A stretch of 64,000 nt of DNA from an uncultured Oscillospiraceae bacterium (GTDB lineage Bacteria > Bacillota > Clostridia > Oscillospirales > Oscillospiraceae). The notes under the pieces are model-generated. The model did no database searches, was not told where the DNA came from, and was given only the letters and a program-made list of their open reading frames with translations. Made by a program: the position numbers and the translations under genes. Of this stretch, positions 39,824 to 48,366 are shown one piece after another. The stretch spans positions 1 to 64,000 of the forward strand of contig CALXGH010000021.1 in the NCBI GenBank assembly GCA_944387845.1. The letters run 5' to 3'. Position 1 is the first letter of the stretch. Every line of letters starts with the position of its first letter.

Positions 39824-41211
39824 TGGCTAACATGTCCCCAAACAAGACTCCTATTCCAGAGCAGGAGCCAAATGTAAGAAATAAGAATTTTAAGGAAGTT
39901 TCCCTTGGTTATACACTTGAGCAGGCGCTTCAGGAAGCTGAGAGATGTCTCAACTGCAAGAACCCGCTTTGCGTACAGGGTTGCCCTGTAAATGTTCCTA
40001 TTCCTCAGTTTATCTCCAAGATCAAAGAAGGGGATATGCTTGGCGCATACAACATTCTCTCCGCTGCTAACGCATTGCCAGCAGTAAGCGGACGTGTTTG
40101 CCCACAGGAAAATCAGTGCGAAGGTAAGTGCATCAGAGGTATCAAGTGCGACAGTGTTGGTATCGGCAGACTTGAAAGATTCGTCGCTGACTGGGCTCTT
40201 GAAAACAATGTATCCAACACTGAGGTTGCTCCTTCCAATGGCCACAAAGTAGCTGTTGTAGGTTCCGGCCCTGCCGGCCTTACATGCGCTGGCGAGCTTG
40301 CAAGAAAAGGCTACAAAGTTACAGTATTTGAAGCTTTCCACGTTGCAGGCGGCGTTTTGAGCTACGGAATTCCTGAGTTCAGACTTCCTAAGGACATCGT
40401 TCAGCACGAGGTTGATAACCTTATAAAGATGGGCGTTGACATTGAGCTCAACATGGTAATCGGTAAAGTTCTCTCCATAGATGAGATCTTTGAGATGGGT
40501 TATGAAGCTGTATTCATCGGCTCAGGCGCTGGTCTGCCGATGTTCATGAAGATCCCTGGTGAGAGCCTTGTAGGCGTATTCTCCGCTAACGAATATCTTA
40601 CAAGAATCAACCTTATGAAGGCTTATAGAGATGACAGCACAACACCTATCATGAAGAGCAAGGTAGTAGCTGTTGTCGGCGGCGGTAACGTTGCTATGGA
40701 CGCAGCCCGCTGCGCTAAGCGTCTTGGTGCTGAAGTACATATCATTTACAGACGTGGTGAGGAAGAGCTTCCGGCACGTCGTGAAGAAGTTCACCATGCA
40801 AAAGAAGAGGGCATTATCTTTGACCTTCTTACAAATCCGCTGTCCATTGAAGGCGACGAAAAGGGCAGAGTTTCCAAGATCAATCTTATTAAGATGGAAC
40901 TTGGTGAGCCTGACGCTTCCGGACGCCGCAGACCAGTTGCTATTGAAGGCAGCGAGTATTCTGTTGATGTTGACACTGTTATCATGGCTCTGGGCACAAG
41001 CCCGAACCCGCTGATCAAGTCCACAACACCTGGTCTTGACACAAACAAGAAGGGCTGCATCGTTACAGGTGAGGACGGAACAACATCCCGCGACGGTATC
41101 TTTGCCGGCGGTGATGCTTCCACAGGCGCTGCAACAGTTATCCTTGCAATGGGCGCTGGTAAACATGCTGCTGCTTCTATTGATGAGTACATTAAAAATA
41201 AAAGCAAATAA
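39823..41211 (+). CDS. nfnB: NfnB-type large subunit, GltD-like NADPH oxidoreductase
   Basis: The large subunit carries FAD and two [4Fe-4S] clusters and reduces NADP. The 462-residue chain has the N-terminal cluster motifs CLNCKNPLCVQGCP (about residues 42-55) and CPQENQCEGKCIRG (about 94-107), the FAD fold VVGSGPAGLTCAGELARKG (about 145-163), the NADPH fold VVGGGNVAMDAARCAKRLG (about 282-300), and GDASTGAATVILAMGAGK near the end. It is annotated as glutamate synthase small chain by homology in many genomes, but there is no large subunit, and pairing with nfnA marks it as Nfn. A terminator follows 90 bases later. Confidence 0.92.
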   Translation: MANMSPNKTPIPEQEPNVRNKNFKEVSLGYTLEQALQEAERCLNCKNPLCVQGCPVNVPIPQFISKIKEGDMLGAYNILSAANALPAVSGRVCPQENQCEGKCIRGIKCDSVGIGRLERFVADWALENNVSNTEVAPSNGHKVAVVGSGPAGLTCAGELARKGYKVTVFEAFHVAGGVLSYGIPEFRLPKDIVQHEVDNLIKMGVDIELNMVIGKVLSIDEIFEMGYEAVFIGSGAGLPMFMKIPGESLVGVFSANEYLTRINLMKAYRDDSTTPIMKSKVVAVVGGGNVAMDAARCAKRLGAEVHIIYRRGEEELPARREEVHHAKEEGIIFDLLTNPLSIEGDEKGRVSKINLIKMELGEPDASGRRRPVAIEGSEYSVDVDTVIMALGTSPNPLIKSTTPGLDTNKKGCIVTGEDGTTSRDGIFAGGDASTGAATVILAMGAGKHAAASIDEYIKNKSK

Positions 41212-41299
41212 GTTAAACCCAATATGGCTGAGCCGTTAAAATAGTATGTGCCCTATAAGGCTGTGCTTTTCGGGTCTAGCCAATGGATCATAAACAATG

Positions 41300-41346
41300 A
41301 AAACAGGCGGCATTCAGTTATAAAACTGGGTACTGCCTGTTTTGCA
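41300..41346 (+). terminator. Imperfect intrinsic terminator after nfnB
   Basis: AAAACAGGC (41300-41308) and CAGTT (41315-41319) pair with the complement arms in 41324-41343, with mismatches in the middle; T bases follow. Loop ATAA. Confidence 0.7.
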
Positions 41347-41425
41347 AATTCAGTTTCACTAACGAAATCGCAGGATTTTAGAAAAAATACGCGGTTTTTG
41401 TAAAGGGAAAAACAGGAGAAAATAA

Positions 41426-44365
41426 ATGAAGCAAATTTTTATGGAAGAAGTCCTGAATCAGGTCAGAACTCGGGGAGATTGTGAGGCTCTGGTAGATCAG
41501 GAAATGGGTATGATGACTTTTTCGGAGATGTGGAACCTGTCTGGTAAGGTTTATCAGTACCTGATAAACCATGGCATCGGCCGGGAGGATGTTGTCGTTA
41601 TCCGCCTGCCGAGAAACAACAATGTTTGTGTTGCCATGGTAGGTGTAATGCGTGCCGGAGCAGCCTTTACTATTCTTGAAGAGGGCTATGTTCCGGACCG
41701 TGTGGATTATATAATAAAAGACTCAGGCTGCAAGCTCATTATTGACAGAGACGCCTGGGCCGAGATAGAGAAGACTGAGCTTACAGAAGAGTCTGCAGGC
41801 GAAGGATACAGGGAAGTTGATCTTCATGATGCTGCCTATATCGTATACACATCGGGCAGCACAGGAAACCCAAAGGGCGTGCTCCACGAATATGGCAGTA
41901 TCACATATCTCTGGGCATCTGTAAAATATGAGGGAAATTTCCTGGTATTTGCGGGAGATTCCTATGCCCTTATAGCGCCTCTCAATACGGTTGCCGCGGT
42001 TACGACATTTCTTGTAATTGAAATGCTGGGCGCATCCACACATATTCTTCCTACAGCGATGGCTCGTCAGCCTGACGCCATGCAGGATTATATAACAAAG
42101 CACCATATAACAGGCGCTTTCTTCTCACCCACAGTTACCCGCATTATGCGTATGTCAAATTTGGGCCTCAGCTTCATTGCCCTGGGCAGTGAGCCGGCCA
42201 ACGGCGTTTTCATAGACAACTGCACGCTGATGAATTATTACTGCTCAAGTGAGACCGGGTGTCATGCCATGTCATATATGATGGACAAGGCATATCCGAT
42301 CGCTCCGATAGGAACGCCACAGTTTGACATTGACTATAAAGTAATACCTCTTGATGAGGGCTCTGAGGACGGCGAGCTCTGCGTTTATCTTCCTTATACA
42401 CGTGGATATCTTAATCTGCCTGAGGAGACGGCAAGAGTATTTAAAGATCACTGGTATCACACAGGCGATATCGTAAGGAAAGAGGACGGTAAATATTTCC
42501 TTATCGGCCGAGTTGACGATATGTTTAAAGTAAACGGCAACAGGGTTGAGCCTGCGGAGATAGAAGTAGTGGCTAAGGAACTTTTAAAGCTGCCATGGGT
42601 AGCTGTAAAAGGTTTTGAAGAAGGAATGCATACCTATATATGCCTTTACTATCTAAATGCTACGGAGATAGATCCTGCTGAGGCAAACAAGATACTTGCC
42701 GAGAAACTTCCTTACTATATGATACCGTCCTACTATATCAAGCTGGATTCTATACCTTTCCTGCCGGGCGGAAAAATAAACAGGAAAGCGCTTCTGCCTC
42801 CTGAGAACAAGACAAGACACGGGGTATATGTTGAGCCTGAAAATGATACTGAGCGCACATTGTGCAGGGCATTTTCACGTGTTCTCAGCTTCAGTCCATA
42901 TGGCGCTGAGGATGACTTCTATATTCTTGGTGGCGATTCTCTTGCGACTATGGAAGCCATTGACTTATGTCATCTGCCGGGACTTACAATGGATATGGTC
43001 CTGCGTGGCCGTACTCCAAGAAAAATAACCCAGATTTATCGCCAGCAGATAATTCACGCTGAAGAGGATATTGCTCAGCTTAACCAGGAAGCACTGGCAA
43101 AACCTCATCCTCTGACGGTTGAGCAGAAATATATGCTTGAGTATCAGAAGCTTAATCCCGGTTACACAACATACGATTTGTATGGAATTGTTAAATACAG
43201 TATAAGAATGGATATGGAGCGGCTGGCAAAAGCTGTTACAAAGGCGTTTTCCAATCATCCGGCTCTTATGACTACATTTGAGCGGGACGAAAACGGGGAA
43301 CTGGTTCAGATTTACCATGCTGATATGGTACCGGAAATTATAGTTGAGAATATGTCCCAGGCCGAGTTTGAAGCTATAAAGGACACGCTTGTAAAGCCTC
43401 TTGATCTTATTGGCGGCAGACCTTATGTCTATCGCCTTTTCAAGACGGAAGTTGCGGACTATTCATTTTTCCATATCCACCACTCACTCATAGACGGCAC
43501 ATCCTTTAATATTCTCCTTCAGGATACGCTGAGAGCTTATTACGGTAAGGAAATGGCTATGGACGGCTATTATCTCATGCTCCAGGAGAGAGAAGACCAG
43601 GAGAAGACAGCCTTTTATGAGGAAGGTAAAGAGTATTACAAAAATAGATATGACGGCATTGAGTGGAGCATAAGACCAGAAGAAGATATGAAGTCTGATG
43701 AAAACCACATAGGCGTCATAAACGAGACATTTGACCTGACTGTTGCTCAGACTGAAAAAATGTCCAAAATGTACAATATGGGTCGAAATGGCACTCTTGT
43801 TACGGCTCTCGCTTTGGCTGTCGCGGCTTATAATAACAAAAAGGACGTTATGGTAAGCTGGGTACACAACGGAAGAAAGTCAGCTCTTGAGGCAAACGTA
43901 GTTGGACTTCTTTATAAACAGCTGCCTCTGGGACTGCGTCTTGACGAAAAGCAGACACTTGCTCAGGTTTATGAAGATGTGAGAGACCAGATGGTAAGGG
44001 GAGTAACATATTCCAACTATCCATACTGCAAACTGGGTGCACGGCCTGTTGAGGACGATAAGGCATGTTTCCTGCTGCAGAATGGAATTTACGACATATT
44101 CAATAGTGCTGATGGTGTATCTACGGATCCAGTAGAGATTGAAAACAAGAAAGTGGCATCCTATGCTATGCTTGACATGGAAGTGGTCCATGAGGAAGAG
44201 AAAGCTTATCTGAAAATGAGCTACAACGCAAGCAGATATAAGAAGGAGAGTATAGATAAGTTCAAAAACCTCTATCTTGATATTGTGCGTACGATGATAG
44301 AAAAGGCTGATGATGAGAGCTATACTGTTGGCCAGCTTCTTGAAGCAGTGAAAGATGCAAAATAA
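41426..44365 (+). CDS. Single-module nonribosomal peptide synthetase (A-T-C)
   Basis: The 979-residue enzyme has three domains. Residues 1-460 form an adenylation domain: YTSGSTGNPKG (A3, about 144-154), YHTGDIV (A7), GRVDDMFKVNGNRVEPAEIE (A8) and PGGKINRKALLPP (A10). Residues 470-545 are a carrier domain with LGGDSLA, the phosphopantetheine serine being residue 505. Residues 560-979 form a condensation domain with HHSLIDG at 685-691. There is no thioesterase. The A5 motif, usually NxYGPTE, is YYCSSETG, and the aspartate of A4 that grips the alpha-amino group is not evident, so the substrate may not be an ordinary amino acid. The gene is alone between two terminators, with site CAGGAG; no phosphopantetheinyl transferase or transporter is next to it. 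Confidence 0.88.
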   Translation: MKQIFMEEVLNQVRTRGDCEALVDQEMGMMTFSEMWNLSGKVYQYLINHGIGREDVVVIRLPRNNNVCVAMVGVMRAGAAFTILEEGYVPDRVDYIIKDSGCKLIIDRDAWAEIEKTELTEESAGEGYREVDLHDAAYIVYTSGSTGNPKGVLHEYGSITYLWASVKYEGNFLVFAGDSYALIAPLNTVAAVTTFLVIEMLGASTHILPTAMARQPDAMQDYITKHHITGAFFSPTVTRIMRMSNLGLSFIALGSEPANGVFIDNCTLMNYYCSSETGCHAMSYMMDKAYPIAPIGTPQFDIDYKVIPLDEGSEDGELCVYLPYTRGYLNLPEETARVFKDHWYHTGDIVRKEDGKYFLIGRVDDMFKVNGNRVEPAEIEVVAKELLKLPWVAVKGFEEGMHTYICLYYLNATEIDPAEANKILAEKLPYYMIPSYYIKLDSIPFLPGGKINRKALLPPENKTRHGVYVEPENDTERTLCRAFSRVLSFSPYGAEDDFYILGGDSLATMEAIDLCHLPGLTMDMVLRGRTPRKITQIYRQQIIHAEEDIAQLNQEALAKPHPLTVEQKYMLEYQKLNPGYTTYDLYGIVKYSIRMDMERLAKAVTKAFSNHPALMTTFERDENGELVQIYHADMVPEIIVENMSQAEFEAIKDTLVKPLDLIGGRPYVYRLFKTEVADYSFFHIHHSLIDGTSFNILLQDTLRAYYGKEMAMDGYYLMLQEREDQEKTAFYEEGKEYYKNRYDGIEWSIRPEEDMKSDENHIGVINETFDLTVAQTEKMSKMYNMGRNGTLVTALALAVAAYNNKKDVMVSWVHNGRKSALEANVVGLLYKQLPLGLRLDEKQTLAQVYEDVRDQMVRGVTYSNYPYCKLGARPVEDDKACFLLQNGIYDIFNSADGVSTDPVEIENKKVASYAMLDMEVVHEEEKAYLKMSYNASRYKKESIDKFKNLYLDIVRTMIEKADDESYTVGQLLEAVKDAK

Positions 44366-44387
44366 AGATCGTGTAACTTCATAAGAC

Positions 44388-44424
44388 AAAAAGAGGCATG
44401 ACTTAGGTCATGCCTCTTTTTCTT
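44388..44424 (+). terminator. Bidirectional terminator between the NRPS gene and rodA
   Basis: A 15-bp stem (44388-44402 with 44407-44421; AAAAAGAGGCATGAC and complement), loop TTAG. A run on one side, T run on the other. Confidence 0.92.
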
Positions 44425-44442
44425 TGCTATTAAGTTGGAATG

Positions 44443-45582
44443 TCAGTAGTATCTGGTAATTATATTGGGTTTAGGTCGCATTTTAATGCCGGACACAATA
44501 CCCATGGCGGCGTATAGAGTGAGTATAGACGAGCCGCCGTAGCTGAAAAATGGAAGGGTAAGACCGATTACCGGGGTAAGACCTATGCACATTCCGATGT
44601 TCTCAAAAGTCTGGAATATAAGCATCGCGGCTATACCAATACATATAAGACCGTTCTGAGTGTCGTTTGCTTTAATGCCTACATAAATGCATCTGCATAT
44701 TATAAGTATAAGCAGGAGGATTATGATAAGACATCCGATAAGGCCAAGCTCCTCGCCGGCAACGGAAAAGATAAAGTCCGTGTGCTGCTGAGGTACAGCG
44801 CCTGACTGGGTCTGAGCGCCGTTGAAAAGGCCCTGGCCAAAAAGCTTGCCGGAAGCAATGGCTATTTTGCTCTGGTTAGCCTGCCACATTACGCCTGTAC
44901 CAGTGGGGTCTATACTGTCAATATACGGGGCCAAAATTCTGTTCTTCTGGTTGTCAGAAAGGAAGAAGCGCCAAAGTATAGGTGAGACTCCTGTTACTGC
45001 CAGGAGACCGGCACCGATCCATTTGAAACTGAGTCCGGCGATGAAGATCATTACTACAAAAACGAAAAGATATACAAGAGCGGAGCCCAGGTCGGCTGAA
45101 GTGATTATAATAAGGCAGAAGAAAAAGCCAAAAAGCAGACAGGACTGCAAGACAGACATCTTATCGTTTATACCGGGACCCTGACCCTGGTAAGTCAAAA
45201 GTCGGGCCATCATGATAATGAATGGGATTTTTACAATTTCTGCAGGCTGAAGACCTATAAGACCAAATCGAATCCACGCCCTGTTACCGGAATCGCCGGC
45301 AACACCAAATATGAGCAGGGATGATATAAAAATTGTACTGAAAATGAACAACAATTTCGACTTGTCCGCTATAATGTCAACATCTATGACGGAGAACAGG
45401 AAATAGAGCACAAGGCCGATCACAAGAGCGGCAGCCTGGGTTATGACATACTGGTTGCCGGAAGAAATGGTAGCACTTTTTATAAGCACCATACCGAATA
45501 TGGTCGATATCAGGCATAATGAGAGCAGAAGAGAATCAGAGCGTTTCAGATAATCTTTCATATAGATAAAAAATCTCTTCAT
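44443..45582 (-). CDS. rodA: Rod shape-determining protein RodA (SEDS glycosyltransferase)
   Basis: RodA polymerises peptidoglycan glycan strands for cell elongation, with a class B penicillin-binding protein. The 379-residue chain is polytopic (about ten spans) and has SEDS motifs: GDSGNRAWIRFGLIGLQPAEIVKIPFI (about residues 96-122, stated as pieces GDSGNRAWI and LQPAEIVKIP), GTADLGSA-like ITSADLGSALV with the catalytic Asp, KIAIASGKLFGQG and HTDFIFSVAGEELG (about 265-278), and LPFFSYGGSS near the end. RodA is preferred over FtsW because of the HTDFIFSVAGEE form and the lack of a division cluster; this is a judgement call. It is a one-gene unit on the minus strand. Confidence 0.85.
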   Translation of the reverse strand: MKRFFIYMKDYLKRSDSLLLSLCLISTIFGMVLIKSATISSGNQYVITQAAALVIGLVLYFLFSVIDVDIIADKSKLLFIFSTIFISSLLIFGVAGDSGNRAWIRFGLIGLQPAEIVKIPFIIMMARLLTYQGQGPGINDKMSVLQSCLLFGFFFCLIIITSADLGSALVYLFVFVVMIFIAGLSFKWIGAGLLAVTGVSPILWRFFLSDNQKNRILAPYIDSIDPTGTGVMWQANQSKIAIASGKLFGQGLFNGAQTQSGAVPQQHTDFIFSVAGEELGLIGCLIIILLLILIICRCIYVGIKANDTQNGLICIGIAAMLIFQTFENIGMCIGLTPVIGLTLPFFSYGGSSILTLYAAMGIVSGIKMRPKPNIITRYY

Positions 45583-45710
45583 AAGTAAACCTCAAAATAA
45601 TAACTAATATGTATATAATTATACAGTATTATTATAATACCACCCTTTGAATTTTTAGTAAACAAGTAACATATAAGAGAAAATCTAATTTTTGTGGCCA
45701 TGCCGGTTAT

Positions 45711-45738
45711 ACCATAAATAGCGGATTTATGGTACAAT
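45711..45738 (+). promoter_or_regulatory. Inverted repeat overlapping a -10 before tsaE
   Basis: TACCATAAAT (45710-45719) and ATTTATGGTA (45725-45734) form a perfect 10-bp inverted repeat around AGCGG. Its right end overlaps TACAAT (45733-45738), a possible -10 of the tsaE-tsaB operon. It may be an operator or a small hairpin. Confidence 0.4.
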
Positions 45739-45804
45739 AATAAAAAGCCTGTCTCTTTTATATCGGGGCGGGCATAAGACTGAAAACTGGCAGATGATTG
45801 ATAT

Positions 45805-46239
45805 ATGAAATTAATAACAACAAGTGAGATGCAAACAGAAAAGGCCGGGAGCGATTTTGCGGGAAAACTGCGCAGAGGCGATGTGGTGGCTATGTACGGC
45901 GACCTTGGCGCTGGCAAAACTGCTTTTGTCCGGGGTATGGCGAAAGGACTTGGTATAAAAGATATGGTATCAAGCCCGACGTTTACCATTGTCAATGAAT
46001 ATCTGGGTGAGATACCCCTGTTCCACTTCGACATGTACAGACTGTCTGGGTCCGATGAGCTTTTCGAGATTGGCTGGGAGGACTACCTTGAACGGGGCGG
46101 TATATGCGCGGTAGAGTGGAGTGAAAATGTATCTGACACTTTTGAACCGGACACGATCACCGTAGATATTAAAAAACTCAGCGACAGCGAAAGAGAAATC
46201 ACCATAACTTTTCCTGAAGGCAGGTGCGTAGAGAAATGA
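45805..46239 (+). CDS. tsaE: tRNA threonylcarbamoyladenosine biosynthesis ATPase TsaE
   Basis: TsaE is the ATPase of the TsaB-TsaD-TsaE complex that makes N6-threonylcarbamoyladenosine at position 37 of ANN-decoding tRNAs. The 144-residue chain has Walker A GDLGAGKTAFVRGMAKGLG (about residues 35-53), SSPTFTIVNEY and FHFDMYRL (about 72-80, with the second metal-binding aspartate). Ribosome binding is weak and there is no better in-frame start. Its stop overlaps the tsaB start by 4 bases. Confidence 0.94.
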   Translation: MKLITTSEMQTEKAGSDFAGKLRRGDVVAMYGDLGAGKTAFVRGMAKGLGIKDMVSSPTFTIVNEYLGEIPLFHFDMYRLSGSDELFEIGWEDYLERGGICAVEWSENVSDTFEPDTITVDIKKLSDSEREITITFPEGRCVEK

Positions 46240-46925
46240 AGATATTGGCTTTGGAATCCAGCGCGAAGGCCGCATCGGTATGCATTATGGACGATGGAAA
46301 ACTTATAGCCCACTATTTCCAGTGCAGTGGGTTGACCCATTCAAGAACGCTTCTTAAAATGGCGGAGGATATGCTCCATGGTACCGGCCTTAAAATATCG
46401 GATATAGATATGGTGGCGGTGGCAAAAGGGCCGGGGTCCTTTACAGGCATAAGAATAGGTGTCGCGGCGGCAAAAGGCCTTGCCTGGGGTGCGGATAAAG
46501 CGATATGCGGAGTCTCAACCCTTGAGGCTATGGCGTATCAGACGGCTATGAAAGGATATATAATCTGCCCCGTTACGGATGCTAGACGCAGTCAGGTTTA
46601 CAACGCCCTTTTCCAGTCTGATGGCAACGGTATAGAGAGATTATGCCCGGACAGAGCCGTTTCAATAACGGATCTTGTAAAAGCTGCGGGAGATTTTGAA
46701 AAGCCATTTTATCTTGTAGGAGACGGGGCGAAAATCTGCGCCGAGGAGTTTGAGAAGGCTGGTGTTCCGTTTGGAACGGCGCCAGACTGGGCCGTTATGC
46801 AGAGCGCTGTTGGAGTGGCTCTGGCAGCTGTTGAAAAATGTCCCGAAGATGATGTTATACCAAACTATCTGCGCCTCTCTCAGGCTGAAAGAGAGCGCCT
46901 TGAAAAAGAGAAAAACGCAAAGTAA
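46236..46925 (+). CDS. tsaB: tRNA threonylcarbamoyladenosine biosynthesis protein TsaB
   Basis: TsaB is the inactive ASKHA-fold partner that scaffolds TsaD. The 229-residue protein begins ILALESSAKAASVCIMDDGK and has THSRTLLKMAEDML, AVAKGPGSFTGIRIGVAAAKGLAW (about residues 68-91, two pieces KGPGSFTGIRIG and AAKGLAW) and ITDARRSQVYNALF. The ATG at 46236 makes an ATGA junction with tsaE. In many Firmicutes rimI and tsaD follow; here a terminator follows instead, so tsaD must lie elsewhere. Confidence 0.93.
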   Translation: MKILALESSAKAASVCIMDDGKLIAHYFQCSGLTHSRTLLKMAEDMLHGTGLKISDIDMVAVAKGPGSFTGIRIGVAAAKGLAWGADKAICGVSTLEAMAYQTAMKGYIICPVTDARRSQVYNALFQSDGNGIERLCPDRAVSITDLVKAAGDFEKPFYLVGDGAKICAEEFEKAGVPFGTAPDWAVMQSAVGVALAAVEKCPEDDVIPNYLRLSQAERERLEKEKNAK

Positions 46926-46928
46926 ATA

Positions 46929-46963
46929 AAAAAACAGACGGTTTTAAACCGTCTGTTTTTTGT
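46929..46963 (+). terminator. Bidirectional terminator between tsaB and the methyltransferase gene
   Basis: A 15-bp stem AAAAAACAGACGGTT (46929-46943) with its complement (46947-46961), loop TTA, T run after and A run before. Confidence 0.9.
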
Positions 46964-46987
46964 TTCTTATGAAGATTTTGTAAAAGT

Positions 46988-47809
46988 TTATGCGTCTGCT
47001 TCTCCACAAAGTTGCCAGAATGCCACGGCACTGGCTGCCGCTACATTGAGGGAGTCCACTCCGTGAGACATTGGTATTTTTACGCGGTAGTCGCATTGTG
47101 ATATGGTGGAATCTGAAAGTCCCCAGCCCTCAGAACCTAAAATTATTGCCAGTTTATCTTCAGCGGCGACACGTTTGTCTCTTATGGAGATGGAATTTTC
47201 GCCGAGAGCCATGGCCACTGTCTTAAAGCCCATGTTTTTCAGCTGATCCATATCTGTTTCGGATTTGCACATATATGTCCAAGGGATTTGAAATACCGTT
47301 CCCATACTTACTCTTATGGCTCTTCGATAGAGCGGGTCGCTGCAGTTTGCGGTGAGGAGCAGGGCGTCCACATTGAGAGCTGCTGCGGAGCGGAAGATTG
47401 CGCCCACGTTCGTGGGATTTTCCACATCTTCCAGAACGGCTATTCTTCTGGTGCCAGCGCATATATCCTCCGGTCGGTCCAGAGGTTTGCGGACCATGGC
47501 GCAGAGCATGCCACGTGTAAGATTGTAACCTGTAAGACTTGAAAGAAGGTCAAACTCACCTGTGTAGACGGGGATATTTCCACAACGTGCAATTACATCT
47601 TTTGCCTGGGTTTCGATATGTTTTTTCTCGGTTAGTATGGATACTGGCTTGTAACCGGCATCAAGGGCCCTGTGGATCACTTTTGGACTTTCAGCGATGA
47701 AAAGCCCTTTTGCAGGGTTCTCCCGGTTTAAAAGCTGATTTTCAGTGAGCCGGGCATAAATGTCAAGCTCGGGAATTTTTAGGTCTGTTATCTCTATAAT
47801 ATTTGCCAT
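46988..47809 (-). CDS. TrmH-family (SpoU) RNA 2'-O-methyltransferase
   Basis: SpoU enzymes methylate the ribose of rRNA or tRNA using SAM, with a knotted fold. The 273-residue chain has an N-terminal substrate-binding part with ENPAKGLFIAESPKVIHRAL, then the SPOUT domain motifs: VLEDVENPTNVGAIFRSAAAL (about residues 125-145), LILGSEGWGLSDS (motif 2, about 215-227) and IPMSHGVDSLNVAAASAV (motif 3). The start is taken as the second ATG (47809), because GGAGG lies 9 bases before it; the first ATG is at 47815. It is a lone gene facing tsaB. The target nucleotide is unknown. Confidence 0.9.
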   Translation of the reverse strand: MANIIEITDLKIPELDIYARLTENQLLNRENPAKGLFIAESPKVIHRALDAGYKPVSILTEKKHIETQAKDVIARCGNIPVYTGEFDLLSSLTGYNLTRGMLCAMVRKPLDRPEDICAGTRRIAVLEDVENPTNVGAIFRSAAALNVDALLLTANCSDPLYRRAIRVSMGTVFQIPWTYMCKSETDMDQLKNMGFKTVAMALGENSISIRDKRVAAEDKLAIILGSEGWGLSDSTISQCDYRVKIPMSHGVDSLNVAAASAVAFWQLCGEADA

Positions 47810-47815
47810 AAGCAT

Positions 47816-48200
47816 GCTCCTCCGATATTTGAGATTTTATGATAAGGGGCAGGGTTTGTCAATTGTGGCAAAGGTCAGGTGAAAGATTTTGAAAATAGAG
47901 AAAAAAGAGAAAAAGAGTTTAGAGGTTCGAGGCGGTTTGACAACAAATTTTGCCGGAATATGTTAACCTGTATCATTATTAAGTTTATGGTACCGGAAAG
48001 GTAATTTACAGGTAAAAGAAGTGGTACAGACTGTAAAATGAAGGGCACCGGCAAAAATCGACACACTATGCCAGAAGGGTCCGTAGAGCGGGGTCGTAAA
48101 GAGTCAAAAAACAGAATATCTTGTAACATCAAAATTTTTGCTGCGGCATATTTTGTATTTTTGCGAAAAAAATCGGCTTTTGTAAAATGTTATCAAAACA
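47816..48200. other. Gene-free stretch upstream of spo0A
   Basis: I see no convincing gene or known RNA. A possible promoter TTGACA (47937-47942) with TATGTT 16 bases later (47959-47964) would create a 400-base leader to spo0A. An open frame at 48038-48298 has no ribosome binding site and an odd composition, and I do not believe it is translated. Confidence 0.4.
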
Positions 48201-48236
48201 TGCCAAATATGCGAAAAATATGCGAATTATGTCGAA
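48201..48236 (+). promoter_or_regulatory. Cluster of four 0A-box-like heptamers upstream of spo0A
   Basis: TGCCAAA (48201), TGCGAAA (48210), TGCGAAT (48221) and TGTCGAA (48230) follow each other at 9, 11 and 9 bases, close to one DNA turn. The last equals the Spo0A consensus TGTCGAA. They lie 35-70 bases before the -35 of the spo0A promoter, which fits autoregulation. Confidence 0.6.
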
Positions 48237-48270
48237 ATTGCTGGACAAAATATTCAAAAAATTACCATTT

Positions 48271-48299
48271 TTTACTTGCAAATATAAGTGCGGTATGAT
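48271..48299 (+). promoter_or_regulatory. Promoter of spo0A
   Basis: TTTACT (48271-48276) and TATGAT (48294-48299) with 17 bases between, two and one mismatches. No sigma-H type promoter could be identified. Confidence 0.5.
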
Positions 48300-48366
48300 A
48301 GATTAATTACAATAGATTTACAAATTATTAAATCATTTTAGATAGCCGTTACGGAGGAAACACGAT

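Noticed and set aside
48038-48298. 86-codon open frame upstream of spo0A
   Set aside because: No ribosome binding site, cysteine-rich odd composition, and it overlaps the 0A-box cluster.
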